A stretch of DNA of 64,000 bases, taken from positions 496,001 to 560,000 of the forward strand of contig NZ_JAPEHU010000001.1 of the NCBI RefSeq assembly GCF_028823635.1, written 5' to 3'. Source of the DNA: Demequina sp. B12 (GTDB lineage: Bacteria; Actinomycetota; Actinomycetes; Actinomycetales; Demequinaceae). Position numbers and translations under genes: made by a program. Shown in pieces: positions 27,964 to 36,204 of this stretch (position 1 is its first letter; each line of letters begins with the position of its first letter). The notes beneath the pieces were generated by a model. The model saw only the letters and a list, made by a program, of their open reading frames with translations. It was not told the DNA's origin and did not search any database.

Positions 27964-29826
27964 CTACTTCTTGTCGTTCTCGTCGTCGACGATCTCAGCG
28001 TCCACCACGTCGTCGTCCTGCGACGCGGTGTCGTCTGCGGGGGCGCCCTCGGCACCATCAGCGGCCTCGGCCTGCTGTGCTGCGTAGACGGCCTCGCCGA
28101 TCTTCTGAGCCTTCTCGACCAGAGTGTCGTGAGCGGTCTTCACTGCTTCGGTGTCGTCACCTTCCAGTGCGGTCTTCACCTCAGCGATAGCGGCCTTGAC
28201 GTCCTCAGCAACCTCGGCAGGAACCTTGTCCTCGTTTTCGGACAGGATCTTCTCCGTCGAGTATGCGAAGGTCTCCGCATTGTTGCGGGTCTCCTGCTCC
28301 TCACGGCGAGCCTTGTCCTCAGCCTCGTGCTCCTCGGCGTCCTTGACCATGCGCTCGATGTCGTCCTTGCTCAGCGCCGAACCACCGGTGACAGTGATGG
28401 ACTGCTCCTTGCCGGTTCCACGGTCCTTCGCGTTGACGTGCACGATGCCGTTGGCGTCGATGTCGAACGTGACCTCAATCTGGGGCACACCGCGAGGCGC
28501 GGGGGCAATGCCACCGAGCTCGAAGGTGCCGAGCAGCTTGTTGTCACGAGCGAACTGGCGCTCACCCTGGTACACCTGCACCAGCACAGAAGGCTGGTTG
28601 TCTTCAGCGGTCGAGAAGACCTCCGAGGACTTGGTGGGGATCGCAGTGTTGCGCTCGATCAGCGACGTCATCACGCCACCCTTGGTCTCGATGCCGAGGC
28701 TCAAGGGGGTTACGTCGATGAGCAGGACGTCCTTGCGCTCACCGGAGATCACACCGGCCTGCAGGGCGGCGCCCACAGCCACGACCTCGTCAGGGTTGAC
28801 GCCCTTGTTGGGCTCCTGGCCGCCGGTCAGTTCCTTCACCACTTCGGTGACGGCAGGCATGCGGGTCGAACCGCCCACGAGAACCACGTGGTCGATCTCC
28901 GACAGCTTGATGCCCGCGTCCTTGATGACCTGGTGGAAGGGAGCCTTGGTGCGCTCGATGAGGTCCTGCGTCATCTGCTGGAACTGTGCGCGGGTGAGGC
29001 GGGTGTCCAGGTGGACAGGGCCGTTCTCGCCGATGCTCAGGTACTGCAGCGAAATGTTGGTGCTGGTCGCGGAGGACAGTTCCTTCTTGGCCTGCTCCGA
29101 AGCTTCACGCAGACGCTGAACGGCAGCCTTGTCCTTGGACAGGTCCACGCCTTCAGTGTTCTTGACTTCCTTGATGAGGTGGTCAACGATGCGCTGGTCC
29201 CAGTCGTCGCCGCCCAGGCGGTTGTCACCGGCGGTGGCGCGCACCTGAATGGTGGAGAAGTCGTCTTCATCCTTGCCGACTTCCAGCAGCGAGACGTCGA
29301 ACGTACCGCCACCGAGGTCGAACACCAGGATGAGTTCGTCTTCCTTGCCCTTGTCCAGACCGTAGGCGAGGGCCGCGGCGGTGGGCTCGTTGACGATGCG
29401 CTGGACCTTGAGGCCAGCGATCTCACCGGCGTCCTTGGTGGACTGGCGCTCAGCGTCGTTGAAGTAGGCGGGGACGGTGATGACGGCTTCCGTCACCTTC
29501 TCACCCAGGTACTCCTCGGCGTCACGCTTGAGCTTGCCCAGGATGCGCGCGGAGATTTCCTGCGCGGTGTACTTCTTGTCGTCGATTTCCTGCGACCAGT
29601 CGGTGCCCATGTGGCGCTTCACCGAGGTGATGGTGCGGTCCACGTTGGTGACTGCCTGGCGCTTGGCGATCTCGCCCACCAGAACTTCACCGGTCTTCGA
29701 GAATGCGACCACGGACGGGGTGGTGCGTGCACCCTCAGCGTTCGCGATGACGGTGGGCTCGCCACCCTCAAGAACGGTCACCACGGAGTTCGTGGTTCCC
29801 AAGTCAATTCCAACTGCACGCGTCAT
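27964..29826 (-). CDS. dnaK: molecular chaperone DnaK (Hsp70)
   Basis: ATP-dependent folding chaperone. The protein has 620 residues from ATG 29826, with GAAGGAGG upstream. Signatures: [11 protein letters not shown] at residues 6-16, [17 protein letters not shown] near 170-186, [17 protein letters not shown] near 310-326. The substrate-binding domain starts with [17 protein letters not shown], and the acidic C-terminal tail is rich in Ala, Asp and Glu. First gene of the heat-shock operon, under HspR control (HAIR site at 29958). Confidence 0.99.
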   Translation of the reverse strand: MTRAVGIDLGTTNSVVTVLEGGEPTVIANAEGARTTPSVVAFSKTGEVLVGEIAKRQAVTNVDRTITSVKRHMGTDWSQEIDDKKYTAQEISARILGKLKRDAEEYLGEKVTEAVITVPAYFNDAERQSTKDAGEIAGLKVQRIVNEPTAAALAYGLDKGKEDELILVFDLGGGTFDVSLLEVGKDEDDFSTIQVRATAGDNRLGGDDWDQRIVDHLIKEVKNTEGVDLSKDKAAVQRLREASEQAKKELSSATSTNISLQYLSIGENGPVHLDTRLTRAQFQQMTQDLIERTKAPFHQVIKDAGIKLSEIDHVVLVGGSTRMPAVTEVVKELTGGQEPNKGVNPDEVVAVGAALQAGVISGERKDVLLIDVTPLSLGIETKGGVMTSLIERNTAIPTKSSEVFSTAEDNQPSVLVQVYQGERQFARDNKLLGTFELGGIAPAPRGVPQIEVTFDIDANGIVHVNAKDRGTGKEQSITVTGGSALSKDDIERMVKDAEEHEAEDKARREEQETRNNAETFAYSTEKILSENEDKVPAEVAEDVKAAIAEVKTALEGDDTEAVKTAHDTLVEKAQKIGEAVYAAQQAEAADGAEGAPADDTASQDDDVVDAEIVDDENDKK

Positions 29827-29914
29827 GCGTTCCTCCTTCAGAGATGGGGCGCTCCTGTGCGGGTTGCGCCTCGAGTTCTTGCCGGCTCTCACGGAGTTGA
29901 GCCGCCTACACTCA

Positions 29915-29942
29915 AGTATGCGCGCGCTTGGGTGGATGTCAA
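29915..29942 (-). promoter_or_regulatory. dnaK promoter (-35 TTGACA, -10 CATACT)
   Basis: On the minus strand TTGACA (29942-29937) is 16 nt before CATACT (29920-29915), a good housekeeping-sigma promoter. ACTCAAG-N10-CTTGGGT (29910-29933) overlaps the spacer and could be a second repressor site with the arms in reverse order. Confidence 0.7.
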
Positions 29943-29957
29943 GCCGAGATTGCCAAA

Positions 29958-29978
29958 GTTGAGTGAACTCTGCTCAAC
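29958..29978. promoter_or_regulatory. HAIR operator for HspR
   Basis: GTTGAGT-N7-GCTCAAC matches the HspR-associated inverted repeat CTTGAGT-N7-ACTCAAG in spacing and in most bases, just upstream of the -35. The flanking bases extend the arms to AAAGTTGAG/CTCAACTTT. Confidence 0.8.
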
Positions 29979-30007
29979 TTTCTCTCGCCGCCCCTGCCTC
30001 CCCTCTT

Positions 30008-30069
30008 CGCGGAATGGCTCTATCTCGTTGTTTTGGGGCTGCTAGACAGCGGAATGGAGCCACTTCGCG
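30008..30069. repeat. imperfect hairpin element, family 2 copy 1
   Basis: Arms 30008-30023 and 30054-30069 pair at 13 of 16 positions. The sequence GGAATGGCTCTAT...TTGTTTT resembles the hairpin at 41562-41641. It lies between dnaK and the rhodanese gene. Confidence 0.4.
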
Positions 30070-30105
30070 GGGGAGTGGCTGTAGCGCGCGTCACACCCTG
30101 AGTTC

Positions 30106-30111
30106 TACGTT
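30106..30111 (+). promoter_or_regulatory. -10 hexamer TACGTT, leaderless rhodanese start
   Basis: TACGTT, 6-nt gap, then ATG 30118. Confidence 0.5.
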
Positions 30112-30117
30112 GATCTC

Positions 30118-30603
30118 ATGACTACGGTTCCCACGCCCTCCATCGCCGATGCTGCGGCCCACTTCCGCGCCAAGCTCGCCTTCGAGACCGATCCCTCGGA
30201 TGTTGCGGCGGCGCTCGCGGACGGCAGTGCGGACTTCGTGTTGGTCGATACTCGTGACGACCGTGCGTGGCGTCAGGGTCACGCCCGCGGCGCGGTGCAT
30301 ATCCCCAAGCCGGACATGCCTGCCCGCATTCCTGAGTACCCCGCAGGGACTCGATTCGTGGTCTATTGCTGGGGGCCGGGCTGCAACGGCGCTACCCGCG
30401 CGGGGCTGATCATCTCGGAACTGGGCTACGAGGTGAAGGAGATGATCGGGGGCTTCGAGTATTGGGCGCGGGAGGGCATGCCGGCCGATGCTGTGGCGGC
30501 GGACGCCCACGGGCACGACGTGACGGAGGACATGACGCGGGAGCCGGACCCGTTGACCGCGCCTGTCGCCGTGGCTGGAGTGCGCATCGCCTGCGACTGC
30601 TAG
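30118..30603 (+). CDS. rhodanese-like sulfurtransferase
   Basis: A single rhodanese domain of 161 residues. DTRDDRAWRQGHARGAVHIP at about residues 44-63 is the family signature. The active-site loop is YCWGPGCNGATRAG at about 82-95; the Cys after PG fits the catalytic position. The C-terminus carries a short extension ending in CDC. The sulfur donor and acceptor are unknown. It is probably leaderless. The 122 bp after it show no gene, only a C8 run near 30706. Confidence 0.88.
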   Translation: MTTVPTPSIADAAAHFRAKLAFETDPSDVAAALADGSADFVLVDTRDDRAWRQGHARGAVHIPKPDMPARIPEYPAGTRFVVYCWGPGCNGATRAGLIISELGYEVKEMIGGFEYWAREGMPADAVAADAHGHDVTEDMTREPDPLTAPVAVAGVRIACDC

Positions 30604-30725
30604 CACGCTGGCGTGCGGTGGGGTTTGCCGGCGGTCGCGACTGCGGGCGCTTGGCATGTCGGGAGCCTTATTCTCGCCAAAGCAAGAACAGCCCACACGC
30701 CGGTGCCCCCCCCGGCCGCTGACCC

Positions 30726-31379
30726 CTAGGGCACCAGTTCCCCGTCGCGCATGCGCAGCACGCGGGAGGCCATGACCTCGGCCTCGGCCGGGTCGTGGGT
30801 CACTACCAGCGCGGTGGTGCCTGATGCGGTGAGGATGTCGCGCACGTCAACGGCGAGGCGGCCGCGTAGTTCTGCGTCGAGCGCAGACAGGGGTTCGTCG
30901 AGAGCAAGCAGACGTGGGCGCGGAGCAAGGGAGCGGGCTAGTGCCACACGTTGGCGTTGACCGCCTGACAACTCCGTGACCGGCCGCTCACCCAGACCTT
31001 CAAGCCCCACCAACTCCAGCAGCTCCGCAACGCGCTCAGCACGTGCACCACGGTCCAGGCCCGCCATCTCCAACCCAAAGCCAACATTCCGGGCAACCGT
31101 CCGGTGTGGGAACAGTTGGCCGTCCTGGAACACCATGCCAAAGCCGCGCTTGTGTACGGGCGTGTGAGTGACATCGGCCCCCTCCCACAACACCCGACCG
31201 CCAGCCGGTGAAATGATGCCCACCACAGCGCTTAGCAGCGATGACTTGCCACAGCCGGAAGGCCCCAGCAGGGCAACGGTCTCCCCGGCTGCAACCTCCA
31301 ACGACACTGAGCGCACCGCCTCCACGGGCCGGCGTCCGCCATAGGTGACGGAAAGATCCTCAACACTGAGGCCGGTCAT
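30726..31379 (-). CDS. thiQ: thiamine ABC transporter ATPase
   Basis: ATPase of a thiamine (or thiamine-precursor) importer. The protein has 217 residues. Walker A GPSGCGKSS is at about residues 38-46, the signature LSGGQRQRVALARSL near 130-144, and Walker B LLALDEPLSALD near 150-161. It is shorter than most importer ATPases, matching ThiQ, which lacks a regulatory C-terminus. It overlaps thiP by 4 nt. Third gene of thiBPQ, downstream of a TPP riboswitch. Confidence 0.92.
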   Translation of the reverse strand: MTGLSVEDLSVTYGGRRPVEAVRSVSLEVAAGETVALLGPSGCGKSSLLSAVVGIISPAGGRVLWEGADVTHTPVHKRGFGMVFQDGQLFPHRTVARNVGFGLEMAGLDRGARAERVAELLELVGLEGLGERPVTELSGGQRQRVALARSLAPRPRLLALDEPLSALDAELRGRLAVDVRDILTASGTTALVVTHDPAEAEVMASRVLRMRDGELVP

Positions 31380-33019
31380 AGGTCGCCTCCCACGGTGGTG
31401 CGCATACGTTCTGACGTCATCATGATTCCTGCGGTCAGGAATGCCAACAGCACGGCGGCCGCAAATGCCATGCCCATGTTCTCAAGGCCAGGCCGGCCCA
31501 AAAGGCGGAAGATCGCGGTGGGAAGCGTGGGCCTGTCGGGCCTAGCCAAGAATGAGGTGGCACCAAACTCGCCCAACGAGATCGCGAACGCGAAACCCAA
31601 CGCCAAACCAAACGGCCGGCGCAGCAGCGGCCAATCCACGCTGGCCCACACCCGCCACGGACGCGCGCCCAGCGTGGATGCGGCAGACCGCATGCGCGGA
31701 TCAATCGCCCGCGCCTGCGGAATCAGCGTCCTCACCACCAGCGGCAACGCCACCACCGCTTGAGCGAACGCCACCAGCCACCACGAACCGCGCAAATCAA
31801 AACCCACCACGGACCTGTTGAGGGTGAGCAACATGCCCAAACCCACCACCACAGAACTGACCCCCAACGGCATCATGACGAGCGCATCCAAGGTGGCGGC
31901 GCGCCGGCCGCGGGCAGCGTTCAACGCCGCCACGATCAGCCCCAACGCCGTCGCAATCCCCGCCGCGATCACCGCAGTGACCAGGGAGTTCATGGTGGCC
32001 TGCCACACGCTCACCGGCAGCACAGAGCGCGGCGGGTCAGTGAACAGCGCCACATAGTGGTCGATGCCGTGCCCGCCCGGAATGCGCAGTGAGCGCTCCA
32101 CCAACGAAAACAGCGGTGCCGCCATCAGCAGTCCCAGCACCGTCAGCACCGGCACCATCACCCGCAAGTCCCGCACCGTCGCCGGACGCGTGCCGTCCAC
32201 CGTGCGAGTCCCCAACACCCGTTCGCGCCGCCGCCGCGCCCACGCGGAAACCGCCAAGATCCCCACCACAAACGCCAGCTGGATGACCGACAGCACCGCC
32301 GCAGCGCGCATATCCAAGTACTGGTTGACTTGCAGCCAGATCTCCGTCTCGATGGTGTTGATCCGCGTGCCACCCATCACCAACACCACCCCAAAGGAGG
32401 TGGCGCAAAACAAGAACACGACGGAAGCGGCCGATGCCACGGCAGGCATCAGCGCAGGCACCGTCACGTGCCACCAGGCTTGGCGACGGTTGGCTCCCAG
32501 GGTGCGGGCAGCATCGGCCGTCCGGGGGTCAAGCGACGCCCACGTCCCACCCACGATGCGCATCACCACAGCCGTGTTGTAGAACACCATGGCGAGCGCA
32601 ATAGCCCACACGGACTGATCCCAACCCAAGAATGCCAGCGGGCCCGACCGCCCCAACAGAGCCGTGAACGCCGTCGCCACCACAATGGTGGGCAGCACAA
32701 ACGGGACCGCAGCGATACCCCGCACAGTGGCCTGACCGCGCCAACGCAAGCGATACAAGACGTAAGCGCCAGGGATGCCCAACGCCAAGGACCCGGCCGT
32801 ACCCAACGACGCCAGAAGTGCGGTGGTGACCAGGGCATCGGCCGTCCGCGAGTCGACGACCACAGCCCACGTGCCAGCCCAGTCAAACCCGCCGTCCCAC
32901 AGGCCACGAATCAGCACAGTCAGGAGCGGCCACACAAAGAAAACGCCGAGGAACACCAACGGCACCGCAGCCAAACCCCACCAAGTGAGGTGGCGTGTGA
33001 GGCGGCGACCGACTGGCAT
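31376..33019 (-). CDS. thiP: thiamine ABC transporter permease, two-domain
   Basis: The protein has 547 residues and about 12 membrane helices in two homologous halves (about 1-265 and 285-547), the ThiP/FbpB arrangement. Each half carries an EAA-like loop: DAARTLGANRRQAWWHVTVPALMP near residues 185-208, and SAASTLGARPWRVWASVDWPLL in the second half near 450-471. It follows thiB by 33 bp and overlaps thiQ by 4 nt. Confidence 0.92.
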   Translation of the reverse strand: MPVGRRLTRHLTWWGLAAVPLVFLGVFFVWPLLTVLIRGLWDGGFDWAGTWAVVVDSRTADALVTTALLASLGTAGSLALGIPGAYVLYRLRWRGQATVRGIAAVPFVLPTIVVATAFTALLGRSGPLAFLGWDQSVWAIALAMVFYNTAVVMRIVGGTWASLDPRTADAARTLGANRRQAWWHVTVPALMPAVASAASVVFLFCATSFGVVLVMGGTRINTIETEIWLQVNQYLDMRAAAVLSVIQLAFVVGILAVSAWARRRRERVLGTRTVDGTRPATVRDLRVMVPVLTVLGLLMAAPLFSLVERSLRIPGGHGIDHYVALFTDPPRSVLPVSVWQATMNSLVTAVIAAGIATALGLIVAALNAARGRRAATLDALVMMPLGVSSVVVGLGMLLTLNRSVVGFDLRGSWWLVAFAQAVVALPLVVRTLIPQARAIDPRMRSAASTLGARPWRVWASVDWPLLRRPFGLALGFAFAISLGEFGATSFLARPDRPTLPTAIFRLLGRPGLENMGMAFAAAVLLAFLTAGIMMTSERMRTTVGGDL

Positions 33020-33052
33020 TCCCCGGCGTCCTAACGCGCTAACGAGCGAACG

Positions 33053-34147
33053 TTAGCCGAGCAAGATCGACGTCCAGGTGTCGATCCACTCGTCGCGGTT
33101 GTCTGAGATTTCCTGCGGGTCCAGCGTCAGCGGGGCGTCCGACAGGGGTGCGTACTCGGCCCACTCGGCGGGAATCTCCACCTGCTGGGACACGGGGTAG
33201 ACGTACATGTTTTCGGGGATGGCGGCCTGGAACTCGTCCGACAGCATCCAGTCGATCACGGCCTGCGCGGCCTCGGGGTTCTCGGCGCCTTCCAACACGC
33301 CTGCGTACTCGACCTGACGGAAGCAGGTGTTCAGCATGGCGGCCGTGGTGGGCTCGCTGTCCACGACCTCAAACGGAGGGGACGATGCGTAGGACAGCAC
33401 GATCGGGTAGTCGCCACCGTAGTTGGGGGCCGCGAAGTCCGTGTAGTACGTGTCCGACCAGGAAGCCGTTACGCGCAGACCGTTGTCCGCGAGGTCCTGC
33501 CAGTAGGTTTCCCACTCGTCGCCAAACTCGGCGATGGTGGCCAGCAGGAAGGCCAGGCCGGGGGAGGATGTCGCGGGGTTCGACACGGACAGCATGTCCG
33601 CGTAATCGGCACCGGTGAGGGCGCCCAGGTCTGACGGCAGTGCAGGGTCGTCGCCTGCGAACGTGGCGAGGTCGTAGTTGAGGCAGACGTCCGAGTAGTC
33701 GATTGCCGTCAGGCCTTCTGAGCCGGGCACCGCGTACTGGTCGGCATCCGCAGCTGCGGGCACGCTCGAGGTGTAGTCCGCGAACACGCCCTCTGCCACG
33801 GCGCGCGACGCGAACGTGTTGTCCACGCCAAACACCACGTCACCCAGCGGGGCGTCCTTGGTGAGGATGAGCTGGTTGACCAAGCTGCCCGCATCTCCCG
33901 GGGCAGCGAACTCGACCGTCAGGCCGGTCTCTTCTTCAAACGACGCCAGGACCTCTTCGGGAACGTTGAAGGAATCGTGGGTCACGAGCGTCACCGACTG
34001 GCCGGCAAAGCCCTGCGCGGAGGTGGTGGGGCTGGTCGTGGGTGTCGCCGAGTTCGTGGGCTCTGCGTCTGCGTCGCTCGTGCACGCAGCGAGGGTCACG
34101 GTGGCGATGGTGGCGGCTGCAAAAGCCGCGGTGCGCATGATGCGCAT
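33053..34147 (-). CDS. thiB: thiamine-binding lipoprotein
   Basis: Periplasmic-side substrate-binding subunit anchored as a lipoprotein. The protein has 364 residues. A signal peptide with lipobox TLAAC puts the lipid-modified Cys at about 22, and a Thr/Ser-rich linker follows. The mature part opens with VTLVTHDSFNVPEEVLASFE, a TbpA/ThiB signature, and later has LGDVVFGVDNTFASRA. GGGAGG precedes the ATG. A TPP riboswitch lies 34 bp upstream, so it is repressed by thiamine pyrophosphate. Confidence 0.95.
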   Translation of the reverse strand: MRIMRTAAFAAATIATVTLAACTSDADAEPTNSATPTTSPTTSAQGFAGQSVTLVTHDSFNVPEEVLASFEEETGLTVEFAAPGDAGSLVNQLILTKDAPLGDVVFGVDNTFASRAVAEGVFADYTSSVPAAADADQYAVPGSEGLTAIDYSDVCLNYDLATFAGDDPALPSDLGALTGADYADMLSVSNPATSSPGLAFLLATIAEFGDEWETYWQDLADNGLRVTASWSDTYYTDFAAPNYGGDYPIVLSYASSPPFEVVDSEPTTAAMLNTCFRQVEYAGVLEGAENPEAAQAVIDWMLSDEFQAAIPENMYVYPVSQQVEIPAEWAEYAPLSDAPLTLDPQEISDNRDEWIDTWTSILLG

Positions 34148-34180
34148 GGGTGCCTCCCAATGAAAGGAGGGGACGAGACT

Positions 34181-34304
34181 CGACTCCCTACGCCGGAATC
34201 ACCCGGATCAGGTTCGAGGGTCTGCGGCGGTTCCGCACTCTCAGCGCTCTTACTTGCGGCCCGTGCTCACTGGCATCCGGCACGCAAAGCGCTCCCCTGT
34301 CGTG
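34181..34304 (-). promoter_or_regulatory. TPP riboswitch (THI element)
   Basis: On the minus strand the conserved GCTGAGAGTGCGG is followed by CCCTCGAACCTGATCCGGGT and then CCGGCGTAGGGAGTC, which are the two TPP-sensing arms. The 5' side starts near CGACAGGGGAGCGC, whose CTCCC pairs with GGGAG of the 3' end. It controls thiBPQ. The thiB ribosome site GGGAGG, right after it, could be sequestered. Confidence 0.97.
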
Positions 34305-34372
34305 TCCGGTCAGCATAGCGCCCATGCGTGGCGTGGTCTGACAGGGCTTGGTGGTGCCGTGCGGGGTGGGGA

Positions 34373-34442
34373 CTCACGGTGCGCTGAAGCGAGCGGGAAT
34401 GGCGATCCGGGGTTGGTCGGGCCTGCCTCCACGCACCGTGAG
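34373..34442. repeat. 11-bp inverted repeat with 48-nt spacing
   Basis: CTCACGGTGCG (34373-34383) and CGCACCGTGAG (34432-34442) are perfect reverse complements in the gap between the riboswitch and the DsrE gene. Nothing else in 34305-34450 looks coding. Confidence 0.5.
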
Positions 34443-34450
34443 CGGGGTGC

Positions 34451-34493
34451 GGCATGGCAGCGGTGCGCCCCTCAGCGTCGGCGCTGCCATGCC
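34451..34493 (-). terminator. terminator-like hairpin after the DsrE gene
   Basis: GGCATGGCAGCG (34451-34462) and CGCTGCCATGCC (34482-34493) are perfect 12-bp arms, 11 bp beyond the stop of the minus-strand gene. Confidence 0.75.
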
Positions 34494-34504
34494 ACGACTG
34501 TGGC

Positions 34505-34861
34505 CTAGAAGTTGATGATCTGGCGGCCTTCGTTGGCGAGTTCGCGGATGCTGACCTCACCTGCTGCTTCGGCGCGCAGGTCCCAGCCTGCCTGGGCGAT
34601 CTCTTCCTTGACGTTGTGGCTGCCGGCGCAGAAGGAGCACGCGCCACGGACGTTGTCGCGCAGGGACTCGAGGAGGCCGTTGAGCATGTGGTCGTTCGCG
34701 CTGACGGCGGCGAGGGACTCGACGCCTGATCCGTCGAACACGACGGCTACGTCGTCTCCGGCTCCCTTGAACTCGGCGGCGACTTTGAGGCCGCGGTAGA
34801 CGCGGGACAGGTCTCCGGAGACGGGTTCGTAGATGACGACGGCGATCTTGTTGGTGGCCAT
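34505..34861 (-). CDS. DsrE-family protein
   Basis: The protein has 118 residues from ATG 34861, with GAGAGGACC upstream. The DsrE/TusD-like fold is suggested by an N-terminal strand (IAVVIYEPVSG), DDVAVVFDGSGVESL in the middle, and a conserved Cys pair in RGACSFCAGSHNVKEEI at about residues 72-88, where sulfur-handling cysteines lie in relatives. It is divergent from a TetR gene across two near-identical operators, so probably repressed by it. Role in sulfur or oxidant response is inferred. Confidence 0.82.
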   Translation of the reverse strand: MATNKIAVVIYEPVSGDLSRVYRGLKVAAEFKGAGDDVAVVFDGSGVESLAAVSANDHMLNGLLESLRDNVRGACSFCAGSHNVKEEIAQAGWDLRAEAAGEVSIRELANEGRQIINF

Positions 34862-34883
34862 GATGGTCCTCTCGTTGGTAAAC

Positions 34884-34897
34884 ATACCGGTCGGTAT
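34884..34897. promoter_or_regulatory. TetR-type operator 1
   Basis: ATACCGGTCGGTAT: perfect 6-bp arms around GT, in the divergent promoter region between the DsrE and TetR genes. Confidence 0.75.
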
Positions 34898-34912
34898 AGT
34901 GGCAGGGTAACT

Positions 34913-34926
34913 AGACCGGTCGGTAT
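34913..34926. promoter_or_regulatory. TetR-type operator 2, overlapping the -10
   Basis: AGACCGGTCGGTAT repeats operator 1 with one change, 29 bp along. It overlaps the TATAAT hexamer (34924-34929), which is 7 nt before the TetR ATG, so binding would block that leaderless transcript. Confidence 0.75.
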
Positions 34927-34936
34927 AATCAAGTTC

Positions 34937-35494
34937 ATGGTTGAGACAGCGCCCACCGCCAAGCGCGGAACTGCCCGCGAACGCCTCCTGCGCGCCGCCG
35001 AAGAGTTGTTCTACTGCGAGGGCATCAACACCACCGGAGTCGAAGCCATCGCAGCCCGCGCGGGCGTCACCAAAGCCACGCTCTACAACAACTTCCGTTC
35101 CAAAGACCAACTAGTCGCCGAGTACTTACGCGGCAAGCTCGAAAAGTCCCGCGCCGCGGCACACGAGTATGACGACCCGCACGCCCCGGCATCGGCCCGG
35201 GTAGCGGCGCTGTTTGAAGACGTGGAGCGCACGATCGAGCAGGGCGATTTTCATGGCTGCCCGTTCACGAAAGCAGCAGTGGAGGTGCCCGGTAACGCCG
35301 ATGCCATGGCGGTGGTGCGCGAACACTATGCGGACATTGTGGGTCACCTCACGGCGGTCACCGGGGATGCGGCGAGCGCCGACACGATCGCGATGATCTA
35401 CGACGGCGCCATGATTGCCGCAAAGGCGTCAGGGGATGCGGCGCCCATCGCTCGCGCAAAGACGGCGGCCGTGGGCTTGCTTGACCCGCGCTAG
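34937..35494 (+). CDS. TetR-family regulator
   Basis: The protein has 185 residues. The helix-turn-helix at about residues 11-57 (ARERLLRAAEELFYCEGINTTGVEAIAARAGVTKATLYNNF) is classical TetR. The C-terminal domain has a CPFTKAAVEVP motif near 110-120, common in a TetR subgroup that controls stress enzymes. TATAAT ends 7 nt before the ATG and there is no ribosome site, so it is leaderless. Two operators upstream suggest autorepression and control of the DsrE gene. Confidence 0.92.
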   Translation: MVETAPTAKRGTARERLLRAAEELFYCEGINTTGVEAIAARAGVTKATLYNNFRSKDQLVAEYLRGKLEKSRAAAHEYDDPHAPASARVAALFEDVERTIEQGDFHGCPFTKAAVEVPGNADAMAVVREHYADIVGHLTAVTGDAASADTIAMIYDGAMIAAKASGDAAPIARAKTAAVGLLDPR

Positions 35495-35508
35495 CGCGGC
35501 CGTGCGCC

Positions 35509-36084
35509 TTACACGTCCGTGCGGTGGAAGTTCAGGTAGCTCTTGGACGCCGTGGGGCCGCGCTGGCCGCGGTAGCGGGAGCCGTAGCGGTCAGAACCGT
35601 AGGGGTGCTCGGCGGATGAGGACAGCCGGAAGAAGCACAACTGGCCGATCTTCATTCCGGGCCACAGGTTGATGGGCAGTGTCGCCATGTTCGACAGCTC
35701 GAGTGTGACGTTGCCTTCGAATCCGGGGTCGATGAAGCCCGCGGTCGAGTGGGTCAGCAGTCCCAGGCGCCCGAGTGACGACTTGCCTTCGAGGCGGGCT
35801 GCGATGTCGTCGGGAAGGGTCACGGATTCGTAGGTGGAGCCCAGGACGAACTCGCCGGGGTGCAACACAAAGGGTCCGTCGCCTTCGACCTCAACGAGCC
35901 GGGTGAGTTCGGACTGCTCCGCTGACGGGTCGATGGCCGCGTACTTGTGGTTGTCGAAGACGCGGAAGAACTTGTCGAGCCGGACGTCGATGGAGGACGG
36001 CTGGATCATGGTGGCGTCGTAGGGCGACAGTGCCACGCGGCCATCGGTGATTTCGGCTCGGATATCGCGGTCGGAGAGCAACAT
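35509..36084 (-). CDS. dcd: dCTP deaminase (bifunctional dCTP deaminase/dUTPase type)
   Basis: Makes dUMP from dCTP for thymidylate synthesis. The protein has 191 residues. MLLSDRDI opens it; [17 protein letters not shown] is at about residues 27-43, [25 protein letters not shown] at about 98-122 holds the nucleotide-binding and catalytic residues, and the C-terminal [11 protein letters not shown] loop follows. Actinobacterial and archaeal relatives also hydrolyse dUTP. The -10 hexamer TAGGAT (36096-36091) lies 6 nt before the ATG, so it is leaderless. Confidence 0.96.
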   Translation of the reverse strand: MLLSDRDIRAEITDGRVALSPYDATMIQPSSIDVRLDKFFRVFDNHKYAAIDPSAEQSELTRLVEVEGDGPFVLHPGEFVLGSTYESVTLPDDIAARLEGKSSLGRLGLLTHSTAGFIDPGFEGNVTLELSNMATLPINLWPGMKIGQLCFFRLSSSAEHPYGSDRYGSRYRGQRGPTASKSYLNFHRTDV

Positions 36085-36090
36085 AATCGC

Positions 36091-36096
36091 ATCCTA
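36091..36096 (-). promoter_or_regulatory. -10 hexamer TAGGAT, leaderless dcd start
   Basis: TAGGAT on the minus strand, 6-nt gap, then the dcd ATG. Confidence 0.5.
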
Positions 36097-36190
36097 GCCG
36101 GGTGGTTCGCGTGGGAGACCGCATGTGGTGGGGGAGGGGGCCGATGCGCGGGCTGAGTTGTGGCGGACAGCGTGCTCCGGATTGACGCTC

Positions 36191-36196
36191 TACAGT
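36191..36196 (+). promoter_or_regulatory. -10 hexamer TACAGT, leaderless wecB start
   Basis: TACAGT, 8-nt gap, then ATG 36205. The spacer upstream also carries a GGGCCGATGCG motif at 36138. Confidence 0.45.
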
Positions 36197-36204
36197 AGTT
36201 GCCC

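Noticed and set aside
28129-30045. Long open frame antisense to dnaK
   Set aside because: High GC and strong third-position bias of dnaK keep the opposite strand open. The translation has no recognisable domain, and dnaK is certain.
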